DNA of 64,000 nt from Anaerolineales bacterium (GCA_020634935.1 JACKAT010000017.1:37227-101226); one strand, 5' to 3'. Positions 34,143 through 43,526 are shown, counted from the stretch's first letter. Made by a program: numbers and translations. The notes: generated by a model not told the origin, from the letters alone.

Positions 34143-35381
34143 ATGTCTAAATATTTAACAACATTAGCTTTAATAATCACTTTAGTGTGGAGTATGGCCT
34201 ACGCGACCACCGTTTCTGCCGGTCCACTGCCGCAAGATCCTCGTCCCTCGGATGAGGGAGGTGGTAGTGGCAATGATGGTGATAAGGGTGGCGGCGGTAG
34301 CAGCGACGATACCGACGCAGCGACAACCGGTTGCGCTGTCCTGGAAGGGGAAATGATTCATTGGGGGGTCGGGGCGATGGCCGGCATCGGTTCGAAACTC
34401 AGTACCGGTAGCTGGGAGGCCGACACGACCAGTTCCAGCAACGGGGCCTATAGTTTTGGCGGCCTTGGCACGGGCATCGCCACTCTGCAAGTGGTCCTGC
34501 CCCCGGCTGTGGACGACTCGCTTGATCCGCTTATCCAAAATGCGGGTGTCTACCTCAACTGCGACTACAAGACTATCGCCAACATTGCCGTCCACAGCGG
34601 TTCCCGCGTCGATCCGCCGGCCACATTGGAGATGTCCGGCCCATCAGCCCTATCGCCCGGCGCTGAAATCCCGATCAAACTAACTGTCAAAAACAACCTG
34701 CCCAACGATATCACCAACGTCGTCGTCACCAGTTTGATGCCGGCCGGTTTAACGGCGACTCAAGTCGAAGCCGCCGCTATCGCCGCTGAAAATCTCAAGA
34801 TTATCAACGGCGGCGACGATGGCCAGCTTGTGGCGGCCTATCTGGATACGATTCCCTCCGGGGCCGAGCGCAATGTATTTATCACCGTGAAGGCGGCGGA
34901 TGATCAGCCAAACAGCAGCCAAATTCGGCAAACGGCGACCCTCTTTTACCGGGAAAGCGCCGCCGATCAAGCTTGGCTCGATTTCACCATTGGCACAACT
35001 GGCGAACCGGCTCCAGCGGCGCCGGTAGTGGAACCTGCTTCGATCACCCCGACATTGGCGATCGCTGTCGAGGCAATGGTAGTCACGACTACACCCGAAC
35101 CGACACCCGCCGCCACAGCCGGGCCAACGCCAGATCCAACATCCGAACCGACTGCTGAGGTCGAGAGCGAAGACGATTTCGTTCCCCCCAACGGTCTGCC
35201 TGAAACCGGCGACACCGAACCGGAAGTTGTGGCTGAGCCGCCTCCAGATATGCTGCCGGTTACCGGTCAAATCGGGTTGATGGCCCAGATAGAGACGTTT
35301 TTACCGCTGGCCGGAGTCAGCTTGACCGTGCTGATTCTGTTCATCTATGGAGTGCGCTCGATTCGCCGCACCGACCTCTAA
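34143..35381 (+). CDS. Secreted surface protein with LPxTG-type tail
   Basis: The 412-residue product has a signal peptide (about 1-26), a Gly/Asp/Ser-rich segment, a carboxypeptidase-regulatory-like beta region (about 65-140, SSNGAYSFGGLGTGIATLQVVL) and a DUF11-like domain (about 155-275, LSPGAEIPIKLTVKNNLPNDITNVVVTSLMPAG). A Pro/Thr linker leads to LPETG near 351, LPVTG near 370, then a hydrophobic helix and an RSIRR tail. LPVTG plus helix plus basic tail is a sortase sorting signal. No sortase gene is in the window. It follows the ten-domain repeat protein by 78 bases and ends at a strong terminator, so the two may share a transcript and surface structure. Confidence 0.82.
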   Translation: MSKYLTTLALIITLVWSMAYATTVSAGPLPQDPRPSDEGGGSGNDGDKGGGGSSDDTDAATTGCAVLEGEMIHWGVGAMAGIGSKLSTGSWEADTTSSSNGAYSFGGLGTGIATLQVVLPPAVDDSLDPLIQNAGVYLNCDYKTIANIAVHSGSRVDPPATLEMSGPSALSPGAEIPIKLTVKNNLPNDITNVVVTSLMPAGLTATQVEAAAIAAENLKIINGGDDGQLVAAYLDTIPSGAERNVFITVKAADDQPNSSQIRQTATLFYRESAADQAWLDFTIGTTGEPAPAAPVVEPASITPTLAIAVEAMVVTTTPEPTPAATAGPTPDPTSEPTAEVESEDDFVPPNGLPETGDTEPEVVAEPPPDMLPVTGQIGLMAQIETFLPLAGVSLTVLILFIYGVRSIRRTDL

Positions 35382-35415
35382 AGTTGATTAATCCCTCACT
35401 CAAGATATAATCACT

Positions 35416-35450
35416 AAGTGGGCTGCGCTGTGGCGGCAGCCCACTTTTTT
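35416..35450 (+). terminator. Rho-independent terminator after the LPxTG gene
   Basis: AAGTGGGCTGC (35416-35426) pairs perfectly with GCAGCCCACTT (35436-35446), followed by TTTT. Confidence 0.9.
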
Positions 35451-35469
35451 ATTTAGGCCAGGCTATCTA

Positions 35470-36738
35470 ATGCACTACATCGATCATACCTTATCCAACA
35501 ATCTGCGCGTCCTCATGGTTCCCTCTCACGCCTTTCAATCGGTGAGTATGGGGATTTTTGTCAAAGTTGGGGCTCGCTATGAACCGGCTAACCTATCGGG
35601 CATGTCTCATTTCATCGAGCATATGCTCTTTAAAGGAACCAAAAACAGGCCGTCCGCCCGTCAAATAGCGGAGGCCATCGAAGGGATTGGCGGCGATAGC
35701 AATGCCTATACCGGCCCGGAAACGACTGTTTACTATGCCAAGGTCGCAGCCGCTCAGGTTAATGTTGCCATCGATTTCCTGACCGACTTGCTGCGAAACC
35801 CGCTCTTTACCGCAGCGGACATCAAAAAAGAGCGTCGGGTCATCGGCGAAGAGATCAACATGGTGTTCGACTCGCCGGATGAGTGGCTCGATGTCGTGAT
35901 CGATGAGGTGTTGTGGCCCGATCATCCGTTGGGCCAGAGTGTCACCGGAACCACAGCCAGTTTACGCAACATTAATCGCCCGGCTTTGACCTCATTTTTT
36001 GAAACCGCTTATCATCCCGGCAACCTCGTGGTCGCATTAGGGGGCGCGTTCGATCCTGAGCAGGTCATCCCGGAAATTGACGCCCGGTTAGGCGACTGGC
36101 CGGCCCAAGCACCCCCGCCCTTCGAACCGGCTCCCCCGCCAGCCTCGGATATACGCTATCGGATAGAAGATCGAGCCATCGAACAAGGCCATCTTTGCCT
36201 GGCTTTGCCGGGTTTGCCGCGCAACCATCCGGACCGCTACGCCCTGAGTGTACTCAACACCCTGTTGGGCGATGGTATGAGTTCGCGGCTCTTCTTGAGT
36301 ATTAGAGAAGAAAAAGGGCTGGCCTACGCCGTTGACTCCGGGATTAATCTGCTGCAAGATACCGGTTCGCTCACCATTTACGCTGGAGTCGATCCCCGCC
36401 GGGCGGCGGAGGCATTGCAAGCCATTCTGATCGAGTTAAAACAGTTGTGTGATCACCCGATTCCGGCTCAAGAACTGCGTAAGGCTAAAGAATATGTCAA
36501 AGGCCGCATGGGGCTTGGCTTGGAAGATACGTACAGTCAGGCCGCATGGGTAGCCTATCAGGCTCTGTATCAAACCGCGATCAAATCACCGGCAGATGCC
36601 TTGGCCGCTTACGAAGCCGTAACCGGTGAGGCCATCAGCGCTCTGGTGGAACGATTGATCGCTCCGGGGCGCTATAGTTTGGCCGCCATCGGTCCCTTCG
36701 GCCAGGGCGAAGCCTTGATTCGCCTGATAACCGAATAA
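35470..36738 (+). CDS. M16-family zinc metallopeptidase
   Basis: This 422-residue protein is a processing-peptidase-like zinc protease. The inverted zinc motif HxxEH is present in MSHFIEHMLFKGT (about 46-58), and the distal glutamate region follows in ERRVIGEEINMVFDSPDEW near 118-136. The C-terminal half has the usual GDGMSSRLFLSIREEKGLAYAVDS block near 272-295. Length matches single-subunit bacterial enzymes such as YmxG/MlpA-type. There is no signal peptide. It lies just after a terminator and starts an apparently housekeeping stretch. Physiological substrates are unknown. Confidence 0.92.
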   Translation: MHYIDHTLSNNLRVLMVPSHAFQSVSMGIFVKVGARYEPANLSGMSHFIEHMLFKGTKNRPSARQIAEAIEGIGGDSNAYTGPETTVYYAKVAAAQVNVAIDFLTDLLRNPLFTAADIKKERRVIGEEINMVFDSPDEWLDVVIDEVLWPDHPLGQSVTGTTASLRNINRPALTSFFETAYHPGNLVVALGGAFDPEQVIPEIDARLGDWPAQAPPPFEPAPPPASDIRYRIEDRAIEQGHLCLALPGLPRNHPDRYALSVLNTLLGDGMSSRLFLSIREEKGLAYAVDSGINLLQDTGSLTIYAGVDPRRAAEALQAILIELKQLCDHPIPAQELRKAKEYVKGRMGLGLEDTYSQAAWVAYQALYQTAIKSPADALAAYEAVTGEAISALVERLIAPGRYSLAAIGPFGQGEALIRLITE

Positions 36739-36815
36739 TTAGACTTGCAGAATTATCTCTATTCTGCTATCCTCTCACTGTACAATCTAAATTTTACCCT
36801 CGAAGGCCAAAATGC

Positions 36816-37118
36816 ATGGTTAAGTTACTAATGAGTTGGGATATCAAACCTGGTTCGGAAAGCGAATATTTCGAGTTTATCGTTAGGGAATTTATTCCGG
36901 GCATGACCAAGCTGGGCATGCAGCCGACCGAAGCCTGGTACACTGTTTTTGGCAGTGGCCCCCAAATTCTCCAGGGCAGCGTCACCGAAGACTTGAAAAC
37001 AATGCAATCCATTCTTGCCAGCGAGGACTGGCAAAAGTTACAGGGACGATTGTTCGGCTTTGTTAGTAATTTCAACAGCAAAATTGTGCGTGCCACGGGC
37101 CGATTTCAACTGCTTTAA
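36816..37118 (+). CDS. Conserved-looking 100-residue protein, ferredoxin-like fold suspected
   Basis: I do not recognise a named family. The 100-residue product starts MVKLLMSWDIKPGSESEYFEF and has the alternation beta-helix-beta expected of dimeric alpha/beta-barrel or NIPSNAP-like proteins: a strand (LLMSWDI), a helix (SEYFEFIVREFIPGMTKLG), a strand (EAWYTVFGSG), then QILQGSVTEDLKTMQSILASEDWQKLQGRLFGFV. No cofactor motif is seen. An earlier ATG at 36812 hits a stop at once, so the start is 36816. It lies between the M16 peptidase and xseA on the same strand, with gaps of 77 and 145 bases. A heme or polyketide-cyclase-like role would be a guess. Confidence 0.65.
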   Translation: MVKLLMSWDIKPGSESEYFEFIVREFIPGMTKLGMQPTEAWYTVFGSGPQILQGSVTEDLKTMQSILASEDWQKLQGRLFGFVSNFNSKIVRATGRFQLL

Positions 37119-37263
37119 CTTCCTGGTAAGCCAACATTTAAATAAAGCGTAATCAAGGCCGGTAATTCCCTCTATGACCGCTTGCATCCCCCTGATTTCA
37201 TGCCATAATGTGCTTACAATTTGACCAATCCATTGACGCCTGACATCTTGAAGCCGTTATTCA

Positions 37264-38487
37264 ATGTACCAACCAACTCTTTTTGATTTTTCACCAAAAG
37301 TTTATTCAATTAGCGAGATTAACGCCTATCTCCGTCAAAAGTTTGAGGCCGATCGCCATCTGCAAAACGTTTGGCTAGAGGGCGAAATATCTAACTGGAA
37401 ACCGGCTGCCTCCGGCCATATCTACTTTACCCTTAAAGATGCCAAAGCGACCATCCGCTGTGTCATTTGGCGCACTACGGTCAGTCAGCTTATATACCGG
37501 CCGCAGCGTGAAGGGGAGGCTATTTTGGCCCGTGGTAAAATCTCGGTCTACGAGGCCGGCGGGAATTATCAATTTTATGTCGATGATCTCGAACCGGCCG
37601 GTCAGGGCGCCCTGCACGCTGAATTCGAGCGAATTAAAGCTCATCTCGCCGCCGAAGGCTTGTTTGACGCTGATCTGAAAAAACCGCTGCCGGCCTTTCC
37701 TAAGCGCATTGGCATCGTTACCTCGCCCGACGCGGCGGCGCTGCGCGATATTCTTAATGTCTTGTGGCGGCGATATCCGCTGGCCCAAGTGATTCTCTCA
37801 CCGGCCGCAGTACAAGGCGAGGCGGCGCCTCGGCAACTTATTGCTGCGCTAAACCTATTGGCCCAGCAGCCGATCGACGTGATCATTTTGGCCAGAGGCG
37901 GCGGCAGTCTAGAAGATTTGTGGGCTTTCAACAATGAAGCCCTGGCCCGGACCATAGTCGCCTGCCCCATTCCCATTGTCACCGGCGTGGGTCACGAAAC
38001 CGATTTTACCATCGCCGATTTTGTGGCCGATGTGCGCGCCCCCACGCCTTCGGCCGCAGCTGAAATTGTTTCGCCCAACCGCTTTGACTTAGAGCAAAAT
38101 CTGGCCGGCAATGAGATTGCTTTAACCGATGCCGCCCGGCAAATTATTCACCAGACTCGCACTGATCTCAACCGGCAAACCTGGGCTTTAGAGCGGCTGT
38201 CGCCCCAAAACCAGATCAACAACTTCCGGCAGCAGATCGACAGCCTGACTCACCGGGCCAACCGAGCGGTGCGGCATCGACTGGATTTACAACGGCAGCA
38301 AATCGCCAGCCTGGCCTCGCGCCTGGAAACATTAAATCCTCAGGCCACCCTCAGCCGAGGTTACGCCATTGTTCAAAAAGATAACACGGTTGTCAGCCAA
38401 ACCCAACAAGTTGGTCAGGATGACCGGATTGTGGTTAAAGTGAGTGATGGCGAATTCGAAGCCACGGTCCAAACCTCAGGGAGATAG
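37264..38487 (+). CDS. xseA: Exodeoxyribonuclease VII large subunit
   Basis: XseA is the catalytic subunit of the nuclease that degrades single-stranded DNA into oligonucleotides. The 407-residue product has an N-terminal OB-fold (about 8-105, with VWLEGEISNWKPAASGHIYFTLKD), then the catalytic region with PKRIGIVTSPDAAALRDI near 144-161, ILARGGGSLEDLWAFNNE near 209-226, and PIVTGVGHETDFTIADFVADVRAPTPSAAAE near 238-268. A shorter coiled-coil and the closing LSRGYAIV segment follow. It precedes an epimerase gene by three bases, with xseB beyond that. Confidence 0.95.
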   Translation: MYQPTLFDFSPKVYSISEINAYLRQKFEADRHLQNVWLEGEISNWKPAASGHIYFTLKDAKATIRCVIWRTTVSQLIYRPQREGEAILARGKISVYEAGGNYQFYVDDLEPAGQGALHAEFERIKAHLAAEGLFDADLKKPLPAFPKRIGIVTSPDAAALRDILNVLWRRYPLAQVILSPAAVQGEAAPRQLIAALNLLAQQPIDVIILARGGGSLEDLWAFNNEALARTIVACPIPIVTGVGHETDFTIADFVADVRAPTPSAAAEIVSPNRFDLEQNLAGNEIALTDAARQIIHQTRTDLNRQTWALERLSPQNQINNFRQQIDSLTHRANRAVRHRLDLQRQQIASLASRLETLNPQATLSRGYAIVQKDNTVVSQTQQVGQDDRIVVKVSDGEFEATVQTSGR

Positions 38488-38490
38488 TTT

Positions 38491-39480
38491 ATGTTGAAAG
38501 TTTTAGTGACCGGCAGCAGTGGACAGGTTGGCACCAATTTGAGCCTGGCCTTAATGAAAAAAGGTGTTTCGGTTTTGGGTATCGACCGCCGGCCCAATAC
38601 CTGGACCAACCAAATCCCCTTTCTTCAGCGCGACCTGGCGGCGGAGGGCATGCCGACTCCGTCAGCCTTAAACGCGGCCAAACCGGGCTTCGATCGACCC
38701 GATCTGGTGATCAGTTTGGCCGCCAACGCCAAGGTCCACGAATTGGTCATCGATCCCAAACGCGCCCATGAAAATACAACTACGACCTTTAACGTGCTTG
38801 AGTTTTGCCGAATACAGCAAGTACCGATCATTTTTAGTAGTTCCAGAGAGGTCTATGGCCGGCCTGACCCGCCGTGCGTCAGCGAAGATGAGGCGAACGT
38901 CTATCACATTCTCAGTCCTTATGCCGCTTACAAAATGGCCGATGAGATGCTGATCTACTCTTATGCCCACTGTTACAATCTCAAATATCTCATTTTTCGC
39001 TTGAGCAATGTCTATGGCCGGTACGATAGCGATTTACAACGAATGACGCGTGTGATTCATATATTCATCGACCAAATGCTGCACGGCAAACCGATCACCA
39101 TCTATGGCCGCCACAAATTAATCGATTTCACCTATGTCGATGATTGTGTCAACGGCTTTATGCTGGGCATCGAAAAACTGCTCAACAACGCAGTGGTGAA
39201 CGAAACTTTTAACCTTAGTTCGGGCAGTCCGGCTACACTGATTCAGTTGGCCAACACCATCGCCGCTAAACTCAATGTTGAACCTGAAATCATTGACCAA
39301 CCGATTAGACCCGGTGAGATTAACTTTTACGTCGCCGATTTAACAAAGGCCCAAAAACTGTTGGGCTATGAACCCCAAGTAACCTTTGAAGAAGGGATTA
39401 AACGGGCTATCGATTGGGTTCTAGAATGGAATAAAACGGTTCAGCCTGAATTGTTAAAAATAGAACACGGTGTTTACTAA
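38491..39480 (+). CDS. NAD-dependent epimerase/dehydratase (extended SDR family)
   Basis: This 329-residue enzyme should act on a nucleotide sugar. The NAD loop is GSSGQVG at about 8-14, and the active-site set is visible as FSSSREVYGRP near 113 and SPYAAYKMADEML near 145, giving the YxxxK pair. Near the C-terminus LSSGSPATLIQLANTIAAKL and ADLTKAQKLLGYEPQVTFEEGIKRAIDWV are normal for the family. The exact sugar cannot be told. Three bases separate it from xseA, so it is cotranscribed. xseB follows after 184 bases with its own promoter. Epimerase between the two exonuclease VII genes is an unusual arrangement. Confidence 0.88.
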   Translation: MLKVLVTGSSGQVGTNLSLALMKKGVSVLGIDRRPNTWTNQIPFLQRDLAAEGMPTPSALNAAKPGFDRPDLVISLAANAKVHELVIDPKRAHENTTTTFNVLEFCRIQQVPIIFSSSREVYGRPDPPCVSEDEANVYHILSPYAAYKMADEMLIYSYAHCYNLKYLIFRLSNVYGRYDSDLQRMTRVIHIFIDQMLHGKPITIYGRHKLIDFTYVDDCVNGFMLGIEKLLNNAVVNETFNLSSGSPATLIQLANTIAAKLNVEPEIIDQPIRPGEINFYVADLTKAQKLLGYEPQVTFEEGIKRAIDWVLEWNKTVQPELLKIEHGVY

Positions 39481-39576
39481 GGAACTTATTTCCTCTAGTT
39501 GAAGGGGGATATAGTGTGTATGGCGGCGTGTGTATACTTTCCCACCTTATACCGCACCGTGCGAGCAAATTCCAGT

Positions 39577-39603
39577 TTGACTATTCTATTATTTTTGTAT
39601 AAT
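39577..39603 (+). promoter_or_regulatory. Probable promoter of xseB
   Basis: TTGACT (39577-39582) and TATAAT (39598-39603) are separated by 15 bases, shorter than ideal. A small GCAACG/CGTTGC hairpin (39610-39628) follows in the leader. Confidence 0.45.
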
Positions 39604-39664
39604 TTGGAAGCAACGGCTCATTCGTTGCGGCTTAACCCAGGCTTGGGAAATGTAGGAACAAAAA

Positions 39665-39898
39665 ATGGACAGCAAATCAAACGCCATCGACCAATTATCC
39701 TTTGAAGAAGCTTACAGCCGGCTGCAAGAGACAGTCAGGCAGCTTGAAGCCGGCCATCTGCCGTTGGCCGAAGCGATGGCTCTTTACCAGACCGGTATGG
39801 ATTTGGCGAAACAGTGCGGTTTACAGCTAGACCAAGCCGAACTGACTATCAAAAAATTAACGCCTTCCGGCGATTTGGTCAATTTTGAAGAGATTTAA
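39665..39898 (+). CDS. xseB: Exodeoxyribonuclease VII small subunit
   Basis: XseB is the small helical subunit that binds along the XseA coiled coil and is needed for nuclease activity. The 77-residue product has the hallmark LSFEEAYSRLQETVRQLEAGHLPLAEAMALYQTGMDL near 11-48. Length and motif order are normal. It lies 1.2 kb downstream of xseA, separated by the epimerase gene. The next gene, a polysaccharide deacetylase, begins ten bases later. Confidence 0.94.
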   Translation: MDSKSNAIDQLSFEEAYSRLQETVRQLEAGHLPLAEAMALYQTGMDLAKQCGLQLDQAELTIKKLTPSGDLVNFEEI

Positions 39899-39907
39899 TC
39901 AGGCCAA

Positions 39908-41017
39908 ATGATAAAAGCGCTCTTTCGTTTTTGGTTTGTAGTGCCGATCCTACTTCTGGTTGTAGCCATGCAAGTGGGCATGGGCCTGGTTGTGGCCGAT
40001 AACGCTGCGGCCGTGCCAACGGCCACAGCTACCCTCAGACCTACATTTACCTCGACCCCATTCCCAACAGCTACCCCAACCAGCACCTTACCACCCTCGC
40101 CCACTTCCACGCCCGTAGTCCCAACACCAACTCGAGCCACGTCAACGCCCCGGCCGACTCCAACGCTCGCCCCATCCTCGCCTACCATGACGCTGTCACC
40201 CACCAACTTACCGCTGTCCGCTGTCACTCCCACCTCACCCGCTATTGAATCGGTGCCAACCAACCCATCACCACCCACTGCTACCGCCGTTCCGGCTGCC
40301 CCGCCCGTCCAGATTAGCCGGCCCACGGGTGTTTTCCACGTGCCGATCTTAATGTACCACTATCTTTCAACCCCGCCGGCCGACGCCGATGCCATCCGGA
40401 TGGATCTGTCGGTGCCGCCCGATCTGTTTGAAAGCCATCTAGCTTACCTGCGTGACGCTGGCTACCAGTCGCTCTCGTTTCAGCAGTTGGCTGACATTAC
40501 CAGCCGGGGCGAAGCGCTACCCCCCAAACCGATCATCATCACCTTTGACGATGGCTATCGGGACAGCTACCAGTACGCCTTCCCGCTGCTGCAAAAATAT
40601 GGCTTCACCGCCACCTTTTTTATTTTTACGCAGCCTATCGACACAGCCAATGTCAACTTTCTGAGTTGGGATATGGTCAGAGAGATGCATCAGGCCGGCA
40701 TGGAATTCGGCTCACACAGCCATACCCACCCCGACTTGCGCCGCCGCACCAACGAATTCTTACATAGCGAAATTGTCACCTCCAAACAACTCATCGAGCA
40801 GAACATCGGCGAACCCATATACGCCTTTGCCTACCCTTCCGGCCTGTACGATGACGCAGCTATCGACATGGTCAAATCGGCTGGCTTCTTGATGGCGGTC
40901 ACCACCGAATGGGGCGGCCGGCATAGTTATGACCGCCGTTTTCTGATGCCGCGCGTCCGTATTCGCGGCAACGACACGGCAGCCATGCTGGCCGAAAAGT
41001 TAAAAATAGTCGAATGA
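39908..41017 (+). CDS. Membrane-anchored polysaccharide deacetylase
   Basis: This 369-residue protein should remove acetyl groups from a wall or capsule polysaccharide outside the cell. It has an N-terminal membrane helix (about 8-30), a long Pro/Thr/Ser linker (about 35-135) and a NodB-homology domain (about 140-365). The first motif IITFDDGYRDSY (about 213-224) and second motif SHSHTHPDL (about 275-283) keep the aspartates and histidines for metal binding and catalysis, unlike the degenerate domain in the gene at 17039. PSGLYDD near 312 matches the third motif. The gene is ten bases after xseB and 15 bases before rqcH. Confidence 0.9.
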   Translation: MIKALFRFWFVVPILLLVVAMQVGMGLVVADNAAAVPTATATLRPTFTSTPFPTATPTSTLPPSPTSTPVVPTPTRATSTPRPTPTLAPSSPTMTLSPTNLPLSAVTPTSPAIESVPTNPSPPTATAVPAAPPVQISRPTGVFHVPILMYHYLSTPPADADAIRMDLSVPPDLFESHLAYLRDAGYQSLSFQQLADITSRGEALPPKPIIITFDDGYRDSYQYAFPLLQKYGFTATFFIFTQPIDTANVNFLSWDMVREMHQAGMEFGSHSHTHPDLRRRTNEFLHSEIVTSKQLIEQNIGEPIYAFAYPSGLYDDAAIDMVKSAGFLMAVTTEWGGRHSYDRRFLMPRVRIRGNDTAAMLAEKLKIVE

Positions 41018-41032
41018 GGTAGCTATGACCCC

Positions 41033-42748
41033 ATGAGTTTTGACACCTTTGCTCTGGCTGCCATGGCCTCGGAACTACGCTCGATTGTGCTGGGAGGGCG
41101 CGTCCAGCGAGTCGTTCAGATCAACTCTTTGACCTACGGTTTTGAAATTTATGTCCACCCCATTCGCTACTACCTCATCCTGTCCGTCGAACCTCAATCG
41201 CCGCGCCTGCACCTAACCGAGAAAAAAGTCCGGCGCGGCACCGGCAACGATACTCCGCTGATGCTCGTTTTACGCAAATATATGCGCGGCGCCGTGCTCA
41301 AAGCAGTTGAACAGCCGCCCTACGAACGTATTCTCAACCTCCATTTTGATAACTTCCACGCTGGCCCTACCATGCTGGCTGCGGAAATGCTCGGCCCACG
41401 CAGCAACCTGGTGTTGGTCGCGCCCGATCAAACCATTCTCGGTGTAGCCCGCCTGCCTAAAGCCGGCCAGACCCGCCAGCGAACACTGCTGCCCAATCAC
41501 GTCTACGAACCCCCACCCTCGCAAAATAAACTTACCCCAGCCGAGCTGACCGAATTCAACTTCCGGCAAGAATTAGCCGAAGCCTCGCCCAACCTGGAAT
41601 TGGCGCGATTATTACCCAATATTTTGGTAGGCGTTAGCCCTCTTTTGGCCCGCGAAATGATCTATCGAGCCACCGGCGATACCAATACCACCGTCAGCCA
41701 ACTCACCTCACTGACGCCCATCCTTAACACGATGCAGGACTTATTCAACCAGCTTAGGTATGAAATTTGGCAGCCAACGCTGGCATTTGATGAGGACGGT
41801 TTTGTCGAGGCTTTTGCGGCTTACCCGCTGCATCATTTACCTCAGTCCGAAACCGGCCGGTCGATGTCGGCGGTGGTCGAAAGCTATTTTGCCAAAGCCG
41901 CGGCCGGTTATGCTGCGGCTAAAACGCCGCTGGCTGAGGCTATCGCGGCCACCCGCCAAAAATTGGCGCGCCGCCGAGAGCGGCTGGAAGAAGATGCCGC
42001 CGCTCAGGCTGATCCTACGCTCTTAAAAGACAAAGGGGAAGCGATTTTAGCCCATGCCTACCAACTTAAAGCCGGCCAGGAGAGCTTGACTGTCAACTGG
42101 CCGGGCCGTGACGCGCCGCTCAAAATTGCGCTAGAGGTTTCACTGTCGCCCAGCGCCAACGCCCAAAACTATTTCAATCGCTATCGCAAGGCGCAGCGCG
42201 CCTCTGAGGAAATCCCGAATCAGTTGGAGAAAATTTCGTTGGAGGAACAATACCTGGAGCAGTTGGAGCAAGATTTGGACATGGCCGACGACCGGCCGGA
42301 GATCGATGCGGTGGCACTGGCCTTGAGTGAGGCCGGTTACTACCGGGCCAGAGCCAGCCGCAAAAAGCAGCAAAAACGTGCCGCGACCCGCTATCTACGG
42401 CTGACCGCTCCGGACGGAGCCACCGTCTGGGCTGGCAAAAACGCGCTGCAAAACGCCTATCTGACCTTCACCCGCGCCTCGGCTGATGACCTCTGGCTCC
42501 ACGCCCGCGACGTTCCCGGCGCCCATGTCGTCATCCCCACCGCCGAGGGGCTGCCCTCCGAAGCAGACGTTTTTTGGGCAGCGAGTGTGGCGGCCTACTA
42601 TTCCCGCGCCCGGCACGACACCAGCGTGGAGGTTGATGTGACGGTTAAAAAATATGTCCGGGCGATCAAAGGCGCCACGCCTGGCCTGGTCACTTATCGC
42701 AACGAGACGACCCTGCGCGTCGCGCCGGAGGAGCCGGAGGAAGATTAA
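41033..42748 (+). CDS. rqcH: RqcH/NFACT-family ribosome quality-control protein
   Basis: RqcH binds stalled 50S subunits and adds C-terminal alanine tails to nascent chains. The 571-residue product has an NFACT-N domain (about 1-200, with MSFDTFALAAMASELRS at the start and RGTGNDTPLMLVLRKYMRGA near 65), a helical region (about 270-400), a coiled coil and a C-terminal NFACT-R domain (about 435-560) with GKNALQNAYLTFTRASADD, LWLHARDVPGAHVVI and VTVKKYVRAIKGATPGLV. The NFACT-R motif usually reads GRNNxQNdxLT, so it is slightly changed here. An upstream ATG leads to a stop, so the start is 41033. It is convergent with terC. Confidence 0.92.
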   Translation: MSFDTFALAAMASELRSIVLGGRVQRVVQINSLTYGFEIYVHPIRYYLILSVEPQSPRLHLTEKKVRRGTGNDTPLMLVLRKYMRGAVLKAVEQPPYERILNLHFDNFHAGPTMLAAEMLGPRSNLVLVAPDQTILGVARLPKAGQTRQRTLLPNHVYEPPPSQNKLTPAELTEFNFRQELAEASPNLELARLLPNILVGVSPLLAREMIYRATGDTNTTVSQLTSLTPILNTMQDLFNQLRYEIWQPTLAFDEDGFVEAFAAYPLHHLPQSETGRSMSAVVESYFAKAAAGYAAAKTPLAEAIAATRQKLARRRERLEEDAAAQADPTLLKDKGEAILAHAYQLKAGQESLTVNWPGRDAPLKIALEVSLSPSANAQNYFNRYRKAQRASEEIPNQLEKISLEEQYLEQLEQDLDMADDRPEIDAVALALSEAGYYRARASRKKQQKRAATRYLRLTAPDGATVWAGKNALQNAYLTFTRASADDLWLHARDVPGAHVVIPTAEGLPSEADVFWAASVAAYYSRARHDTSVEVDVTVKKYVRAIKGATPGLVTYRNETTLRVAPEEPEED

Positions 42749-42767
42749 GAGAGATATTTCCACAGAT

Positions 42768-43526
42768 CTAGCTGGAAGGCGGCTTCGCCGCTTCCACATA
42801 CCGCTTGCGTAGCTCGACCGGCTTGGCCTTGCCGCGTAGTTGCAGATTAAGAATCTCCACAAAGACCGAGAAGCCCATCGCAAAGTAAATGTAGCCTTTC
42901 GGAATGTGAAATTCCAACCCCTCAGCCACTAGCGAGAAGCCGATGAGCAGTAAGAAACTAAGAGCCAACATTTTGATCGTCGGATGAGCCTCGACAAATT
43001 GGCTGACTGTACCCGCGGCGACCAACATCACCCCTACCGCGATGACTACCGCTGCGATCATCACCGGCAGGTCATCGACCATGCCTACAGCAGTAATGAC
43101 CGAGTCGAGCGAAAAAACAATATCCAACAGCAAGATCTGAATAATGACGCTGGTAAAGGTCGCGTTAACTTTAGCCGAGTCATGCCCCTCTTCACCTTCC
43201 AGTTTGTCGTGAATCTCGAAGGTACTTTTGCCTATGAGGAACAGGCCGCCGGCCAGCAGAATCACACTCCGCCCGGTGATTTCAAACCCAAAAATCTCGA
43301 ACAGCGGCTCGGTCAGTCCGATAATCCACGACAGCGAAAATAACAGACCAATCCGCACAAACATCGCTAGTGATAGCCCCACAGTGCGTGCTCTAGCCTG
43401 CTGATCAGGGGGCAATTTACCAGCCAAAATAGAAATAAAAATGACGTTGTCGATGCCCAGAACAATTTCCAGGCTCGTTAAGGTTAACAACGCAATCCAA
43501 ATTTCAGGGTTAGTAATCCAGTCCAT
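42768..43526 (-). CDS. TerC-family integral membrane protein
   Basis: TerC proteins are multi-span membrane proteins thought to move metal ions, notably manganese, or to assist metalation of exported enzymes. The 252-residue product has about seven hydrophobic segments and the two acidic motifs: LEIVLGIDNVIFISI at about 19-33 and LLDIVFSLDSVITAVG at about 133-148. An acidic loop (EGEEGHDSAK) is between them. Length is normal. The ATG follows AAGGAG. The coding 3' end contains a stable hairpin (42774-42795). I saw no convincing manganese riboswitch upstream. The neighbouring rqcH is convergent and unlinked. Confidence 0.9.
   Translation of the reverse strand: MDWITNPEIWIALLTLTSLEIVLGIDNVIFISILAGKLPPDQQARARTVGLSLAMFVRIGLLFSLSWIIGLTEPLFEIFGFEITGRSVILLAGGLFLIGKSTFEIHDKLEGEEGHDSAKVNATFTSVIIQILLLDIVFSLDSVITAVGMVDDLPVMIAAVVIAVGVMLVAAGTVSQFVEAHPTIKMLALSFLLLIGFSLVAEGLEFHIPKGYIYFAMGFSVFVEILNLQLRGKAKPVELRKRYVEAAKPPSS

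Noticed and set aside
39895..40326. Val/Gly-rich antisense frame over the deacetylase linker
   Set aside because: It is the mirror of the Pro/Thr-rich linker and has no independent support.
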